A DNA stretch of 64,000 bases from Bacteriovorax sp. PP10 (GCF_035013165.1 NZ_JAYGJQ010000002.1:1302001-1366000), one strand, 5' to 3'; counted from the first letter of the stretch, positions 1-9,734 are shown. Numbers and translations: made by a program. Notes: generated by a model from the sequence alone, not told the origin.

Positions 1-496
1 AAAAAGCATCGACTTCTTTCTGTAATTCTAATGATGCCTTGTCGAAATTAGGCATGTAAGTATTTCCGGCCTTAGTTCCTTTTGTTATGTAAAGATTGGC
101 CATAGTCACACCCGTTTTATAATATAAATCGGATAATTTTTTTATAGTATCAAGCGATACCATCATCTCTTGATTATTATTTTCGCTGGCGAGCTTTCTT
201 TCTTCATCAATGTTTTGTAAAAGTGCTCGATAATTATTCTCTGCTTCTTTTAAACCGTCATCCAGACCATCTTCACCTCGAGTTGCACCAATGTCAGAAA
301 TAAATTGTTGTATTTGTACGACGTGAATTTTCGTTTTTTGAGAATATCTATAATGTGAAAAATTGAGTTTAAGATTTTTCAGATTCGTACTTTTTATATT
401 ACTTAAATAAAAAATGACAAAGGCAGCAAAGGATAAGAAAAAGAGAAAAGATACAATTTGTCCAAAAGAGATTTTTCGCCCAAGTGAGTGTGCCAA
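1..496 (-). CDS. Methyl-accepting chemotaxis protein, N-terminal part (cut by window edge)
   Basis: About 165 codons of the N-terminus are present; the rest lies left of the window. The reading frame begins with a TTG at 496-494, chosen because AAGGA lies six bases upstream and no ATG or GTG sits in frame nearby. A basic N-terminus is followed by one hydrophobic segment (about residues 13-33), then a helical, charged extracytoplasmic region with QIQQFISDIGATRGEDGLDD and, later, MPNFDKA. This style of helical-bundle sensor is typical of bacterial chemoreceptors, so I infer a membrane chemoreceptor whose signalling domain is off the edge. A membrane histidine kinase with the same sensor type remains possible. 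Confidence 0.65.
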   Translation of the reverse strand, partial: MAHSLGRKISFGQIVSFLFFLSFAAFVIFYLSNIKSTNLKNLKLNFSHYRYSQKTKIHVVQIQQFISDIGATRGEDGLDDGLKEAENNYRALLQNIDEERKLASENNNQEMMVSLDTIKKLSDLYYKTGVTMANLYITKGTKAGNTYMPNFDKASLELQKEVDAF

Positions 497-762
497 AGTA
501 TATCCTTGATGAATAATATTTAAAGTAGAGTTTAATAATGAATGAAACTCTATTTTTAAAATATGATTAATATCATAATGATCAAAAAGTGTAGGTTATG
601 TATTCAAATATGCAGTGAAAGTAATTTTATTTATTTAAAAGTGTCAGGATTAATTAACAATAGTGAAGTTGCTTAGGTGAACTTCTTAAAAATGATTCGG
701 AGTTTTTTGTATTAAGTAGGAAAGGATATGGAAGTTTGTATAATTAAAAATTAACTGATCTT

Positions 763-1881
763 TTATTTATCTGGAAAACTTGATCCAGTATTGGAACGGG
801 CCTCGTCCTTTTTTCTTGTTGAATTATTTTCTGCAGAAATAATTTCACCGGCCATGAAAATTGTATTAACGCCTTTTTTTTCTTTTTTACACTGATATAC
901 AGGGATTCCTGTCTCTTTCATTTTTGCCAATGTCTCGTCTGATACCAGGTTATAGTTTTTTATTTTTGCAGAGTCGACTTGGTAGTTTATTTTCTCAGGA
1001 CAGTTGACGATAAAATGTGAAACATCACTGAAGCATACATCGCCCCATATTTGAGCTTCCCAGTAGTCAGTTTTATCTTTTCGAATTTCTTTATAGTCTG
1101 CTTTGGTATTTAGAGGAATGGCCTGGCCTATAACTTTTAAAGAGTCCTGGGCCGTAAAGGTCGAGCGGTCTTTCACATCACTTTTCATGACAGCATAGAT
1201 GTTCCCATAACTTTCTGAATAAGACAGAGGAGAGACGTCTTCCATTGGTTTTGTCGGAACCAGATAGGCATACTTAGGGCGAATGCGATGGCTCTTATCA
1301 TTTGGATCAGTCAGGACTTTGGCATTTCCATCAATATTAGCACCGATAAGAATTGTCTCTGCTCTTTGGCGCTTTGAGCGCGAAGCAAAGCCTTTTGAGG
1401 AATTTGTTTGAAATTGATTTCTAAAACAGCCTCTTCTGATGCTATCAAAATTCTTGTCACTAAAGGCCAGCTGTATTTCAGTGTCTCGATAAAAATCGTA
1501 AGAGTTTTTACTTTCTTTTATTGCTTTATCTTTCTCCTTAAGTCTTGCCACCAGACTTATGCCAATAGTGCGAGAGTCTTTTTCCTGGATGATTTGTTTC
1601 GGAACTTCATCGCCTGTTTTTAAAGTTAAAATATCAGGAACTATTTTTTTAAGGACTCCGTCGATGAATGTGCGGGCCTGACTATCCAATGGATCTTTGA
1701 CAATCGGAGTGCATGTGAGTGTGTTGTTAATGCATTTAATGTGATCGACTTTTTGAGTCTTTCCATTAGGCATGACGGCCATGCAAAATTTGTTTTTAGT
1801 GCCAGTCCATTTATATAGAATATCGTCAGCACTCATAGTGTTGGTGGTTAGGATTAAGAAAAGAGTTAAGAGAGCTTTCAC
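763..1881 (-). CDS. Secreted protein of unknown function
   Basis: 372 aa with a GTG start preceded by AGGA. The N-terminus is a clear Sec signal peptide (short basic end, leucine-rich core, probable cleavage after TMSA). The mature part is hydrophilic, lysine-rich and contains several cysteines, so disulfides in the periplasm are plausible. The C-terminal 25 residues are charged and low in complexity. I do not recognise the family. It sits alone on the minus strand, 83 bp from the next secreted protein gene, which may share its transcript. Confidence 0.75.
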   Translation of the reverse strand: MKALLTLFLILTTNTMSADDILYKWTGTKNKFCMAVMPNGKTQKVDHIKCINNTLTCTPIVKDPLDSQARTFIDGVLKKIVPDILTLKTGDEVPKQIIQEKDSRTIGISLVARLKEKDKAIKESKNSYDFYRDTEIQLAFSDKNFDSIRRGCFRNQFQTNSSKGFASRSKRQRAETILIGANIDGNAKVLTDPNDKSHRIRPKYAYLVPTKPMEDVSPLSYSESYGNIYAVMKSDVKDRSTFTAQDSLKVIGQAIPLNTKADYKEIRKDKTDYWEAQIWGDVCFSDVSHFIVNCPEKINYQVDSAKIKNYNLVSDETLAKMKETGIPVYQCKKEKKGVNTIFMAGEIISAENNSTRKKDEARSNTGSSFPDK

Positions 1882-1964
1882 GTTATTATTTCCTAAAAGG
1901 AGATAATAACGTTTCGGGCATGTTGATGAAAATAGTTAAATAGTCAGGTATTTAAAAAAGGAGC

Positions 1965-2321
1965 TTATTTTGTTTTAGTGCATGTAATATCAGCGAATTT
2001 TTGAAAACCATTCACTTTATTATGAATATATACATACCCACTGAATTGACCTTCCGCTGTTGCCCCTATAGCTGCTCCAAGACGTTCTGCCTGATCAGTA
2101 TTTTCCAGGCACATGAAAGCTGCACCAGTAACCTGGCATGGCATTGGGACTCTGATGTTTGCGACAGTCACCAGGCCTTGGGCCGTGTAAGAAGACTCTT
2201 CGTGATTGATCACTAGTGACACTGATTTATCTGCCGAGAGGCAAGTCCATTCAGTATTTTCTGCTGCATTAACTGAAGAGATTAAAAGTAATGTTGCTGC
2301 AATTAAGAAAGGGTATTTCAT
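1965..2321 (-). CDS. Small secreted protein of unknown function
   Basis: 118 aa, ATG start with AAGGAG seven bases upstream. A signal peptide covers about residues 1-20 (cleavage near NAA-EN). The mature domain of about 98 aa has four cysteines (WTCL, PMPCQV, FMCLEN, ITCTK), suggesting two disulfides in a small periplasmic or extracellular beta-rich domain. No recognised family. Together with the downstream 372-aa secreted protein it could form a two-gene unit transcribed leftwards. Confidence 0.75.
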   Translation of the reverse strand: MKYPFLIAATLLLISSVNAAENTEWTCLSADKSVSLVINHEESSYTAQGLVTVANIRVPMPCQVTGAAFMCLENTDQAERLGAAIGATAEGQFSGYVYIHNKVNGFQKFADITCTKTK

Positions 2322-2735
2322 AAGTTCTCCTTAAATTTTTTGCCAGATTATAACTAACAGAGGGGTTGGTATAGAGATTCATCGGAACGAAGTGTTGCTG
2401 TGTTGTAAAAAAGAAAAAGGAGCTTTTAGGTGCTATCTACGATCAGGTGACTCAATGATCTATTTGGGAAAGACCGAGTATATAGTTTGTACTTATGCTC
2501 TAACTTTCTGGAAGAAGCTCGCCTCTCATTTAATTAGTATAAAATAAGCTAACTTCTTCAATCCTAGGCGGTTTAATTAGCTAATGTTTGCTTATTAAGC
2601 TAGCGTGTAAGTGAATAACAATTCATATCCCAAAAGTTCATTACTTTCTCCTTTTTGGTCAAGGCCCGCCTCCCTAAGTTCAATGTCAGCGAATCAAAGA
2701 TTCTTTGATTCAACGTAAATATTTTAGAGTAAAAA
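2322..2735. other. Divergent intergenic region with a perfect inverted repeat
   Basis: A 414-bp gap between a leftward secreted protein gene and the rightward hybrid kinase. No ORF here looks coding. The only clear structure is an inverted repeat at 2691-2711: arms GAATCAAAG and CTTTGATTC separated by ATT, ending 24 bases before the kinase ATG. It could be an operator or an RNA hairpin in the kinase leader. No T-run follows, so it is not an intrinsic terminator. Confidence 0.5.
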
Positions 2736-5700
2736 ATGGCCAAAAAAAATGTTCCGACTCAGCAAAAAAATAAAGCAATTCCAAAATTAAAAGATTCGAA
2801 AGCTTCTTTATCAGAACAAAAAATTACGTTGGAAAAATTTCGTCGTATGGCGACAGTTATTCAGGATTCCAACGATGCAATTACTTTCCAGGATCTGGAA
2901 GGAAACATTCTGGCATGGAACCGTGGCGCAGAAAAAATGTATGGTTACTCAGAGGCCGAAGCCTTGAATATGAATATTGTCGATACTGTTCCCGATGAAT
3001 ATCAAGAAGAAGCAAGACAATTTATTGCTTCTCTTAAAAGGGGCGAGCTGGTTCCCAATTTAGAAACTAAACGAAAGCATCAAAATGGTGAGATCATCGA
3101 TGTGTGGTTGACCAATACTAAACTGACAGACGATAAGGGAAAGCTAACAGGAATTGCCACTACTGAGCGTGACATCACGGAAAGAAAGCAGCATGAAGCT
3201 TCACTGAAAGAAAAATTTCGCGAGTTGGATTATTTACGTGAAGGGCAGATTGCTCTTTCAGAAAGTATGCGTGGGCAGCAGGATTTATCGCGTTTGGGGC
3301 AAAGTATTCTAAGCCATTTAGTTCCATTTACGAATGCTCAAATTGGAGCGTTCTATCTGGTGTCTGGTGATAAAACACTTAAGCGCATAAGTGGGTATGC
3401 CTTACCTGAAATGGAAGGAACTGAAAAGCCTGTTAAATTCGGTGTAGGTCTTATCGGCCAGGTTGCATTAGAAAAGCGCACTTTGTTGATTGAAGATGTA
3501 CCGGCCGGCTACTTTAATAAAATTCAATCGACGTTTGGGGAATTGATTCCCAGGTCACTTTTGATTTGTCCGATTCTTTATGAAAATGAAGTCAATGGAG
3601 TCATTGAGCTCGGATCTCTTTATCCATTTACTGAACATCAAAGAGCTTTTTTAAGTCACGTTTCGGCCAATATTGGAATTGCTATTAATACTTCTGATGT
3701 TCGAAATAAAGTTCAGGAGCTGCTTGAGCAGTCGCAGACATTAAATGATAAGCTTCAAACTCAACAGGAAGAACTAAACAAAGCACAGGTTTTACTTGAA
3801 GAGAAGGCCACTGAAGTTCAAAGAGGTAGTCAGTATAAAACTGAGTTCCTTGCCAACATGTCGCATGAGTTAAGAACGCCCCTTAACAGTTCTTTGATTT
3901 TGGCCAAGCTTCTAATGGATAATGCCAAAGGAAATCTAACTGAAGATCAGATTAAGTATGCGAGCTCTATTTATTCTTCCGGCAACGATTTACTAAATCT
4001 TATTAATGATATTTTAGACCTTTCAAAGGTAGAAGCTGGAAAACTTGATATCAGAGTAGAGGATGTCTTTTTATCGAGAGTGATTGATGGACTGAAGCAG
4101 ACTTTTCAAACTCTGGCGCATGAAAAAACTGTCAATTTTGAAGTGACCTGTGAAAATAATTTACCACAATTTTTTCAAACAGACCGTCAGCGACTGGATC
4201 AGATTCTAAAAAATCTTATTTCAAATGCTTTTAAATTTACTCAAGTTGGTTCAGTAAAAGTCAGGATATTCCATCACTCAAACGAACATCTTGGATTTGA
4301 GGTGACAGATTCAGGAATCGGAATTCCTAAAGAGCAGCAGGAAATTATTTTTGAAGCTTTCAGGCAGGCCGATGGGACAACGAATAGAAAATTTGGAGGG
4401 ACTGGTCTTGGGCTTTCAATCTCAAGAGATCTTGCCAGACTTTTAGGTGGAAGCATTAAGGTCACAAGTAGTCCTGGAAAGGGAAGCTGCTTTACCCTGA
4501 TTTTGCCAGAATTTTATAATGAAGAGTTGATAGCTACAACACCTTCCAAACTTTATTCTGCCCATTCTGTGAGTATTTTAGAGAAGGATAAAGTTAAGCA
4601 AAGAAATTTTGAGAAAATTATGTCTCCACCTTTTGAGGATGATCGTTCTGACGATGTTAAATCGGGGCCGACAATTTTAGTTATTGAAGATGAGCCTCAG
4701 TTTTCTAGAATTCTTTTTGATCTAGCTCATGAATTACAATATAAGTGTCTAGTGGCACAAGGGGCCGATGAAGGTTTTGAGATGGCCATAGAGTATAAAC
4801 CGGATGCTATCGTTCTTGATATGAGACTTCCAGACCACCTGGGACTCGTGACTCTTGATAGATTAAAAAAAGATCCGAGTACGCGCCATATTCCAGTGCA
4901 TGTGATCTCAGTAGAGGACTATACGGAGGTTGCCCTTCGCATGGGGGCCATTGGTTACATGTTCAAGCCTGCCAAGCGTGAAGAACTAAAAAATGTATTT
5001 GAAAAATTAGAAGCTAAGTTTTCACAAGATATTCATCAAGTTTTAATTGTTGAAGAAAATGAGTTCCAAATAAAAAATATCTGCCATCTTTTATCAGACG
5101 AAGGCATTAAGTTTACAAAAGTCGCGACAGCTGCAGAAGCGGTTATTGCACTTAAAGACAATGCTTTTGATTGTATGATCATGAATCCTAACTTGCCCGA
5201 TATGTCGGCCGAGCAAGTCTTAAGTCAAATTATGCATGCAAATATTACTTCCATTCCTCCCGTTATTATTTATAACGGCAGCCCCATTTCACGTGAGCAA
5301 GAAGAAAAAATCAGACATCATTCCCAGTCCATTACTGTTAAAACAGCAGGGTCTTCAGAAAAGCTTCTCAATGAAGTAACATTATTTCTTCATCAGCCAG
5401 AATCGGAAATGTCGCCAGCACGCAGACTTATGCTTAAAAATAACCGAGGACTGGAGCAGTCTTTTGAAGGAGTGAAAATCCTTTTAGTGGATGATGATAT
5501 CAGGAATATTTTTGCACTTACCAGTGCTCTTGAGCAACAAGGTGCCACGATTGTCATTGGAAGAAACGGCTATGAGGCGTTGGATAAACTTGAGCAGGAT
5601 TCAAAAATAGATTTGGTTCTCATGGATGTAATGATGCCGGAAATGGATGGGCTTGAAGCAACCCGAAGAATCAGAAAACAAAAAAAATTCGATAATCTTC

Positions 5701-5834
5701 CTATCATTGCTGTCACTGCAAAAGCGATGAAAGAAGATCAGATGATTTGTCTTCAGGCGGGAGCGAGTGACTATCTTTCTAAGCCAGTTAATCTGGAAAA
5801 ACTATTTTCTATTCTACGGGTGTGGGCACCTTAG
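2736..5834 (+). CDS. Hybrid sensor histidine kinase (PAS-GAF-HisKA-HATPase-three receivers)
   Basis: 1032 aa, no transmembrane segment, so a cytoplasmic sensor. Domain order: a PAS domain (about 38-150), a GAF domain (about 170-325), a coiled coil (about 330-370), HisKA with the phospho-acceptor His377 in FLANMSHELRTPLN, then an HATPase with N-box NLISNAFKF, G1 DSGIGIP and G2 GGTGLGLS. Three receiver domains follow. Receiver 1 has Asp695 (LDMRLPD) and a conserved Lys (FKPAK). Receiver 2 has Asn817 where the phospho-acceptor Asp should be, so it is probably not phosphorylated. Receiver 3 has Asp964 (LMDVMMPEMDG) and SKP. Function inferred: multi-step phosphorelay with the receiver-kinase encoded 72 bp downstream as likely partner. 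The stimulus is unknown. Confidence 0.92.
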   Translation: MAKKNVPTQQKNKAIPKLKDSKASLSEQKITLEKFRRMATVIQDSNDAITFQDLEGNILAWNRGAEKMYGYSEAEALNMNIVDTVPDEYQEEARQFIASLKRGELVPNLETKRKHQNGEIIDVWLTNTKLTDDKGKLTGIATTERDITERKQHEASLKEKFRELDYLREGQIALSESMRGQQDLSRLGQSILSHLVPFTNAQIGAFYLVSGDKTLKRISGYALPEMEGTEKPVKFGVGLIGQVALEKRTLLIEDVPAGYFNKIQSTFGELIPRSLLICPILYENEVNGVIELGSLYPFTEHQRAFLSHVSANIGIAINTSDVRNKVQELLEQSQTLNDKLQTQQEELNKAQVLLEEKATEVQRGSQYKTEFLANMSHELRTPLNSSLILAKLLMDNAKGNLTEDQIKYASSIYSSGNDLLNLINDILDLSKVEAGKLDIRVEDVFLSRVIDGLKQTFQTLAHEKTVNFEVTCENNLPQFFQTDRQRLDQILKNLISNAFKFTQVGSVKVRIFHHSNEHLGFEVTDSGIGIPKEQQEIIFEAFRQADGTTNRKFGGTGLGLSISRDLARLLGGSIKVTSSPGKGSCFTLILPEFYNEELIATTPSKLYSAHSVSILEKDKVKQRNFEKIMSPPFEDDRSDDVKSGPTILVIEDEPQFSRILFDLAHELQYKCLVAQGADEGFEMAIEYKPDAIVLDMRLPDHLGLVTLDRLKKDPSTRHIPVHVISVEDYTEVALRMGAIGYMFKPAKREELKNVFEKLEAKFSQDIHQVLIVEENEFQIKNICHLLSDEGIKFTKVATAAEAVIALKDNAFDCMIMNPNLPDMSAEQVLSQIMHANITSIPPVIIYNGSPISREQEEKIRHHSQSITVKTAGSSEKLLNEVTLFLHQPESEMSPARRLMLKNNRGLEQSFEGVKILLVDDDIRNIFALTSALEQQGATIVIGRNGYEALDKLEQDSKIDLVLMDVMMPEMDGLEATRRIRKQKKFDNLPIIAVTAKAMKEDQMICLQAGASDYLSKPVNLEKLFSILRVWAP

Positions 5835-5906
5835 CTAAAGAAGCTTTACTGCTTACCGGAACTTAAACTGTGCAAATAATATCTGCACACTATTTTTGGA
5901 AGTTTT

Positions 5907-7058
5907 ATGCACGGATCGAATATTACAGAGAAGCTCGATATTTTAATTGTTGATGATGTGAAAGAAAATTTATTTGCATTAACAGAGCTTTTAAAGACAG
6001 AAAATATAAATATCCTGGAAGCACAATCCGGGAATGAAGCTTTAGAGTTAATGGTCGTACACGATTTTTCTGTCGCTTTAGTAGATATACAAATGCCAGG
6101 CATGAATGGATTTGAGCTTGCAGAATTCATGCGTGGAACTAAAAAAACTAAAAATATTCCCATTATTTTTGTGACAGCGACGGCCAATGATGAAAAATAC
6201 GCTTTCAAAGGTTATGAAAGTGGGGCAGTCGATTTTCTTCGAAAGCCACTTGATCCCCATGTCGTAAAAAGCAAAGTGAAAGTGTTTCTGGAAATGCACC
6301 AGAATAAAAAAGAGCTGGAAAAACAAGTTGAAGCTCTCAATATAATCAGAGACAAGCTGGAGCAGGCCAATCGTGCCAGAGAGGAATTCATGGCGATTGC
6401 CACTCACGAATTGAAGACTCCGCTAACTGTTTTAAAACTCCAGGCACAAAATAGACAAAGAAGCCTTGAAAAAGGTTCACTCTCGGCGTTTACTCCAGAA
6501 AAATTAATTAAGATGTTTGATTCCGATAGCAAGCAAATCTTGAGACTTAATCGCCTGATTGATGACATGCTGGATGTTTCGCGTATTAGTTCAGGTCAGC
6601 TGACAATGAATTTTGAAGATTGTGATCTTTCATTATTAATCAGTGAAGTTTATGAAGGGCAATTGATGCTTTTTAAAGCGGCCGGTGTGCATATTGAAAT
6701 GAATTCATGTGAGTCGATAATCGGGCGCTGGGATAAATTAAGAATTGGGCAAGTCATCACTAACCTTTTAACGAATGCTATCAGATATGGGGATGGGAAG
6801 CCGGTTAAAATCCATGTGCGTAAAGGTGACGAGCATGCCGTAGTTACCGTTGAGGATCATGGTATCGGCATCGCTGAAGAAAACGTAGAAAGAATTTTTC
6901 AGAGATTCGAGAGGGCCACAGGGACCGAAGCAAACGGCTTAGGTTTAGGTCTTTATATTGTTAATCAAATTATTGAGGCCCATGATGGTTTCATTAATGT
7001 AAAAAGCCATCTAGGTGCTGGATCGATTTTCACTGTTCATTTGTCTTTAAATTTGTAG
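5907..7058 (+). CDS. Response regulator receiver-histidine kinase fusion
   Basis: 383 aa, soluble. Residues about 8-125 form a receiver domain with acidic pocket IVDD and phospho-acceptor Asp60 in LVDIQMPGMNG; the conserved lysine is in RKPLD. A helical linker leads to HisKA with His167 (IATHELKTPLT) and an HATPase with NLLTNAIRYG, DHGIGIAEENV and GLGLGLYI. It lies 72 bp after the large hybrid kinase on the same strand. An inverted repeat (TGTGCA ... TGCACA, 5869-5889) lies between them and a GGAAG ribosome site precedes the ATG. The receiver-first order suggests that phosphoryl input from the upstream kinase tunes this kinase. No DNA-binding output domain is encoded nearby. Confidence 0.9.
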   Translation: MHGSNITEKLDILIVDDVKENLFALTELLKTENINILEAQSGNEALELMVVHDFSVALVDIQMPGMNGFELAEFMRGTKKTKNIPIIFVTATANDEKYAFKGYESGAVDFLRKPLDPHVVKSKVKVFLEMHQNKKELEKQVEALNIIRDKLEQANRAREEFMAIATHELKTPLTVLKLQAQNRQRSLEKGSLSAFTPEKLIKMFDSDSKQILRLNRLIDDMLDVSRISSGQLTMNFEDCDLSLLISEVYEGQLMLFKAAGVHIEMNSCESIIGRWDKLRIGQVITNLLTNAIRYGDGKPVKIHVRKGDEHAVVTVEDHGIGIAEENVERIFQRFERATGTEANGLGLGLYIVNQIIEAHDGFINVKSHLGAGSIFTVHLSLNL

Positions 7059-7104
7059 GAAAAATTAAATCTGCCCCATCGTAGTGAGGCAGTTAAAATG
7101 ATTT

Positions 7105-7446
7105 TTACTGACCAATTTGGTAATTAAAAGTAGCGTTGTTTGTATTAGTGTTGTCTTTTTTCATCTGTCCTGGATTTAATTTATTCATATCGTGTTGAGC
7201 TTTAATTCCAGCAAGGCACGCATCATATCCGGGCTCTTCTTTGTTGAAGACTTTTCCCGCAGAGTCTTTGCAGCTCATCGAAAATGTAGATTTAGTTTCA
7301 GTGTCATTATTTTTTGGAAGAGTAGGTTCCATTTTTAAGCTACTTTCGTCAATTCTTCCTAAAAGGGATAAGTCTTTCTCAGTAGTTTTTTTAGCAGCAA
7401 AGGCCAGTGATGATTGTAGTAACAATAAAACAATAATAAATTTCAT
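7105..7446 (-). CDS. Small secreted protein of unknown function
   Basis: 113 aa; GGGAG lies seven bases before the ATG. A strong signal peptide (residues 1-17, cleavage after AFA) precedes a hydrophilic, Lys/Asn-rich mature chain with two cysteines (MSCKD and YDACLAG), which may form one disulfide. No family recognised. It ends convergently with the kinase gene on the other strand, and its start lies 19 bp from the end of another small secreted protein gene, so the two are probably co-transcribed leftwards. Confidence 0.65.
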   Translation of the reverse strand: MKFIIVLLLLQSSLAFAAKKTTEKDLSLLGRIDESSLKMEPTLPKNNDTETKSTFSMSCKDSAGKVFNKEEPGYDACLAGIKAQHDMNKLNPGQMKKDNTNTNNATFNYQIGQ

Positions 7447-7465
7447 AGATAGGCTCCCGTTTTAA

Positions 7466-7795
7466 TTAAAAACAATTCTGTAGATTAAGTCTGTTCTTGA
7501 AACTCGGTAGAATAGTTAAGACAGCATTTGAAAAATCAGCATCTTTAACTGAAATAAAAATTCTATCTACGTATTGATTAGTTTCAGGGTTTGAAAGAAT
7601 CATAATATATTCAAAATTACTTTCATCTGAGGCCACCGTTGAAACATGTGAAAAATCAAATTTTGCTAAAGGGGTGAATTGTTTTTTTACTTCTTCTTTT
7701 ACACAAGCTTGAGTTTCAATTCCAAAGGGATCATTACTTGCGCACGCAATATTACTTAAGATCAAACATGTGACTAATGCCATTAACTTTTTCAT
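7466..7795 (-). CDS. Small secreted protein of unknown function
   Basis: 109 aa using the ATG at 7795, which has AGGAG five bases upstream; an in-frame GTG two codons earlier overlaps that ribosome site and is less likely. The signal peptide ends near ACA-SN. The mature part has two cysteines (TQACVKE and the penultimate LQNCF) that could form a single disulfide. No recognised family. First gene of a probable two-gene leftward unit. Confidence 0.65.
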   Translation of the reverse strand: MKKLMALVTCLILSNIACASNDPFGIETQACVKEEVKKQFTPLAKFDFSHVSTVASDESNFEYIMILSNPETNQYVDRIFISVKDADFSNAVLTILPSFKNRLNLQNCF

Positions 7796-7895
7796 AAACA
7801 CTCCTACTAATTTGAAAGAATTATATAAGAAGCAAATTTGACTTGGATATAGTTTAAATGAATTTAGTGTGGATAATGTTTCAATTATTAAGAAA

Positions 7896-7970
7896 TGGTA
7901 GTCGGAATAGGGATCGAACCTACGACCACTTGGATGTCGACCAAGCGCTCTACCACTGAGCTATCCGACT
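7896..7970 (-). tRNA. tRNA-Val (anticodon GAC), CCA encoded
   Basis: 75 nt on the minus strand. The acceptor stem AGTCGGA/TCCGACT is perfect, followed by A and an encoded CCA. The D arm is GCTC/GAGC, the anticodon stem CTTGG/CCAAG with loop TCGACAT, and the T arm GTAGG-TTCGATC-CCTAT. The central loop triplet GAC reads valine GUC/GUU codons. Position 33 reads C rather than the near-universal U (see findings). It stands alone between protein genes. Confidence 0.9.
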
Positions 7971-8084
7971 AGAGATAAAAAAGTAACCTCATAGTAAAAG
8001 CGATTAATTCTACTGTCAAACTTTCCGCTCCGTGTTGACGAGTTTTTTTCGTGCCTTGTGAAGCGTTCCTCATTATATTTACCT

Positions 8085-9734
8085 ATGCAAAAAAATCGAA
8101 TGCTCCTTAGTTTTACCGGAATGCTTTGGCAACAGCTCAAAGAATTTAAAGTTTATTATTTTTTTGGTGTTATCGCTCTGATTGCGACTCATGAAATTCA
8201 AAGTCAGCTGCCTTTTATGGCCAAAGAACTGGCCGATTTCGTGGCAAAAGATTCGAATGAGTTAAAACCAAGTTTATTTTTCTTATGTGCGCTGGGAATT
8301 ATTGTTTTCAGAACATCTTCGCGTATTTTATTTTTCTATCCGGCACGATTATTACAAAAATTTCTTCGTTCGGAGCTTTTAGAAAAATTAGAATCGAACA
8401 CTCCTCAAAGATTCCGCCATTTAAACTCAGGACAGCTGTTTCAGTACCTTTCAGGGGATATTGATCAGATCAGAGCACTGATTGGTTTTGTTGGTCTTCA
8501 AGGTGCGAACTTTATCATCGCATTTTTCGTTTTAGTCCCTAAGATGATTGCTTTCAATGCTCATCTGTTAATCGCACTGACTCCGATGTTGTGTGCTTTC
8601 ATTATTTTTACAGTGGTTGTTTCGAAAAACCGTAAGTATTTTAAACTCACTCAAGACATGCAAGGGGAAGTTCAAAACCTGATCATGGAAAGTTATGTTG
8701 GAAAGAGAACCATTAAGAATTTCCATTCTGAAGAGTCTTTCATGAAACTCTTTTCTGAATTATCTCTCAAAGAACTTTATTATTTCTATCGTTCAAGTTT
8801 AGGTGTATCGATTTCGATGCCTTTAATTGCACTAGGAGTAGGGCTCTCGATGTTATGGGGTGCTTCGATTATTAAAGACAATCACCTTGGTGCCACATCT
8901 CTGATTTTATTTTCAGGTTTCATTTTCTTATTTATGGAGCCGATGGGATACCTTTCATGGATTGGTGTCGTCGTGGCCAGATCAAGTGCCTCATGGGATC
9001 GCTTGAAGAATTTAGATGTGACTCTTACAACGGGAATTGAAGCAGAAGAAAAACTTAAAAATTTAAACACTGCTCTTCCTGATAATAATTTCAACATTCC
9101 TTTCTGGGAGAGTTCCCTGGCCGTGACATTCAGGCCCGGCGCCTGGAACGTTCTGGTCGCCAAAACCGGGCATGGAAAAAGTGAAATTTTAATAAAGCTC
9201 TCTGAAGTACTGCGCCAGCGTGGAAAAAGTATCAGCTTAGTCGCGCAGGATCCTTATATCTTCAACGATTCACTTGAGCGCAATATCTTCCTTGGTAAAA
9301 AAGAAACTCATGAAGAAAGAGAATGTGCTAAATCAATTTTAAAAGTTCTGGGACTTGATTACCTTGAGCCCAACTTAGAAAACTTAATGAAGCTTGAAGT
9401 AGGAGAAAACGGTAAACGTTTATCCGGCGGACAGGCGAAACGTTTAAGTTTAGTCAGAAGCATTATGAGTGGATCAGACCTGCTGATTTGGGATGACCCA
9501 TTTTCATCAGTCGATTTAATTTTAGAAAAAGAAATTATTCTGGAGCTTAAGAAGCATCCAATTATGAAAGACAGGACGGTTATTTTAACCAGTCACAGAC
9601 TTTCAACCGTCAGGCATTCTGACTATCTGATCTTTTTAGATAAAGAAGGCGGAGTGGTCGAAGAGGGCGTGGTATCAACACTTTTAAGAGAAAATAGTAA
9701 GACGTATGAATACTTCCAAAAACAAATGGTATAG
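8085..9734 (+). CDS. ABC exporter half-transporter, subunit A
   Basis: 549 aa from the ATG at 8085; an in-frame GTG at 8058 is an alternative and neither has a strong ribosome site. The N-terminal 300 residues form an exporter-type membrane domain with several hydrophobic spans. The C-terminal nucleotide-binding domain has Walker A AKTGHGKSE, a normal signature LSGGQAKRLS, Walker B LLIWDDPFSSVD and an H-loop TSHRLS. The Walker B residue that should be the catalytic Glu is Asp. The 3' end overlaps the next exporter gene by 29 bases, so the two are translated together and should form a heterodimer. Substrate unknown; lipid, peptide or drug export are all possible for this family. Confidence 0.88.
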   Translation: MQKNRMLLSFTGMLWQQLKEFKVYYFFGVIALIATHEIQSQLPFMAKELADFVAKDSNELKPSLFFLCALGIIVFRTSSRILFFYPARLLQKFLRSELLEKLESNTPQRFRHLNSGQLFQYLSGDIDQIRALIGFVGLQGANFIIAFFVLVPKMIAFNAHLLIALTPMLCAFIIFTVVVSKNRKYFKLTQDMQGEVQNLIMESYVGKRTIKNFHSEESFMKLFSELSLKELYYFYRSSLGVSISMPLIALGVGLSMLWGASIIKDNHLGATSLILFSGFIFLFMEPMGYLSWIGVVVARSSASWDRLKNLDVTLTTGIEAEEKLKNLNTALPDNNFNIPFWESSLAVTFRPGAWNVLVAKTGHGKSEILIKLSEVLRQRGKSISLVAQDPYIFNDSLERNIFLGKKETHEERECAKSILKVLGLDYLEPNLENLMKLEVGENGKRLSGGQAKRLSLVRSIMSGSDLLIWDDPFSSVDLILEKEIILELKKHPIMKDRTVILTSHRLSTVRHSDYLIFLDKEGGVVEEGVVSTLLRENSKTYEYFQKQMV

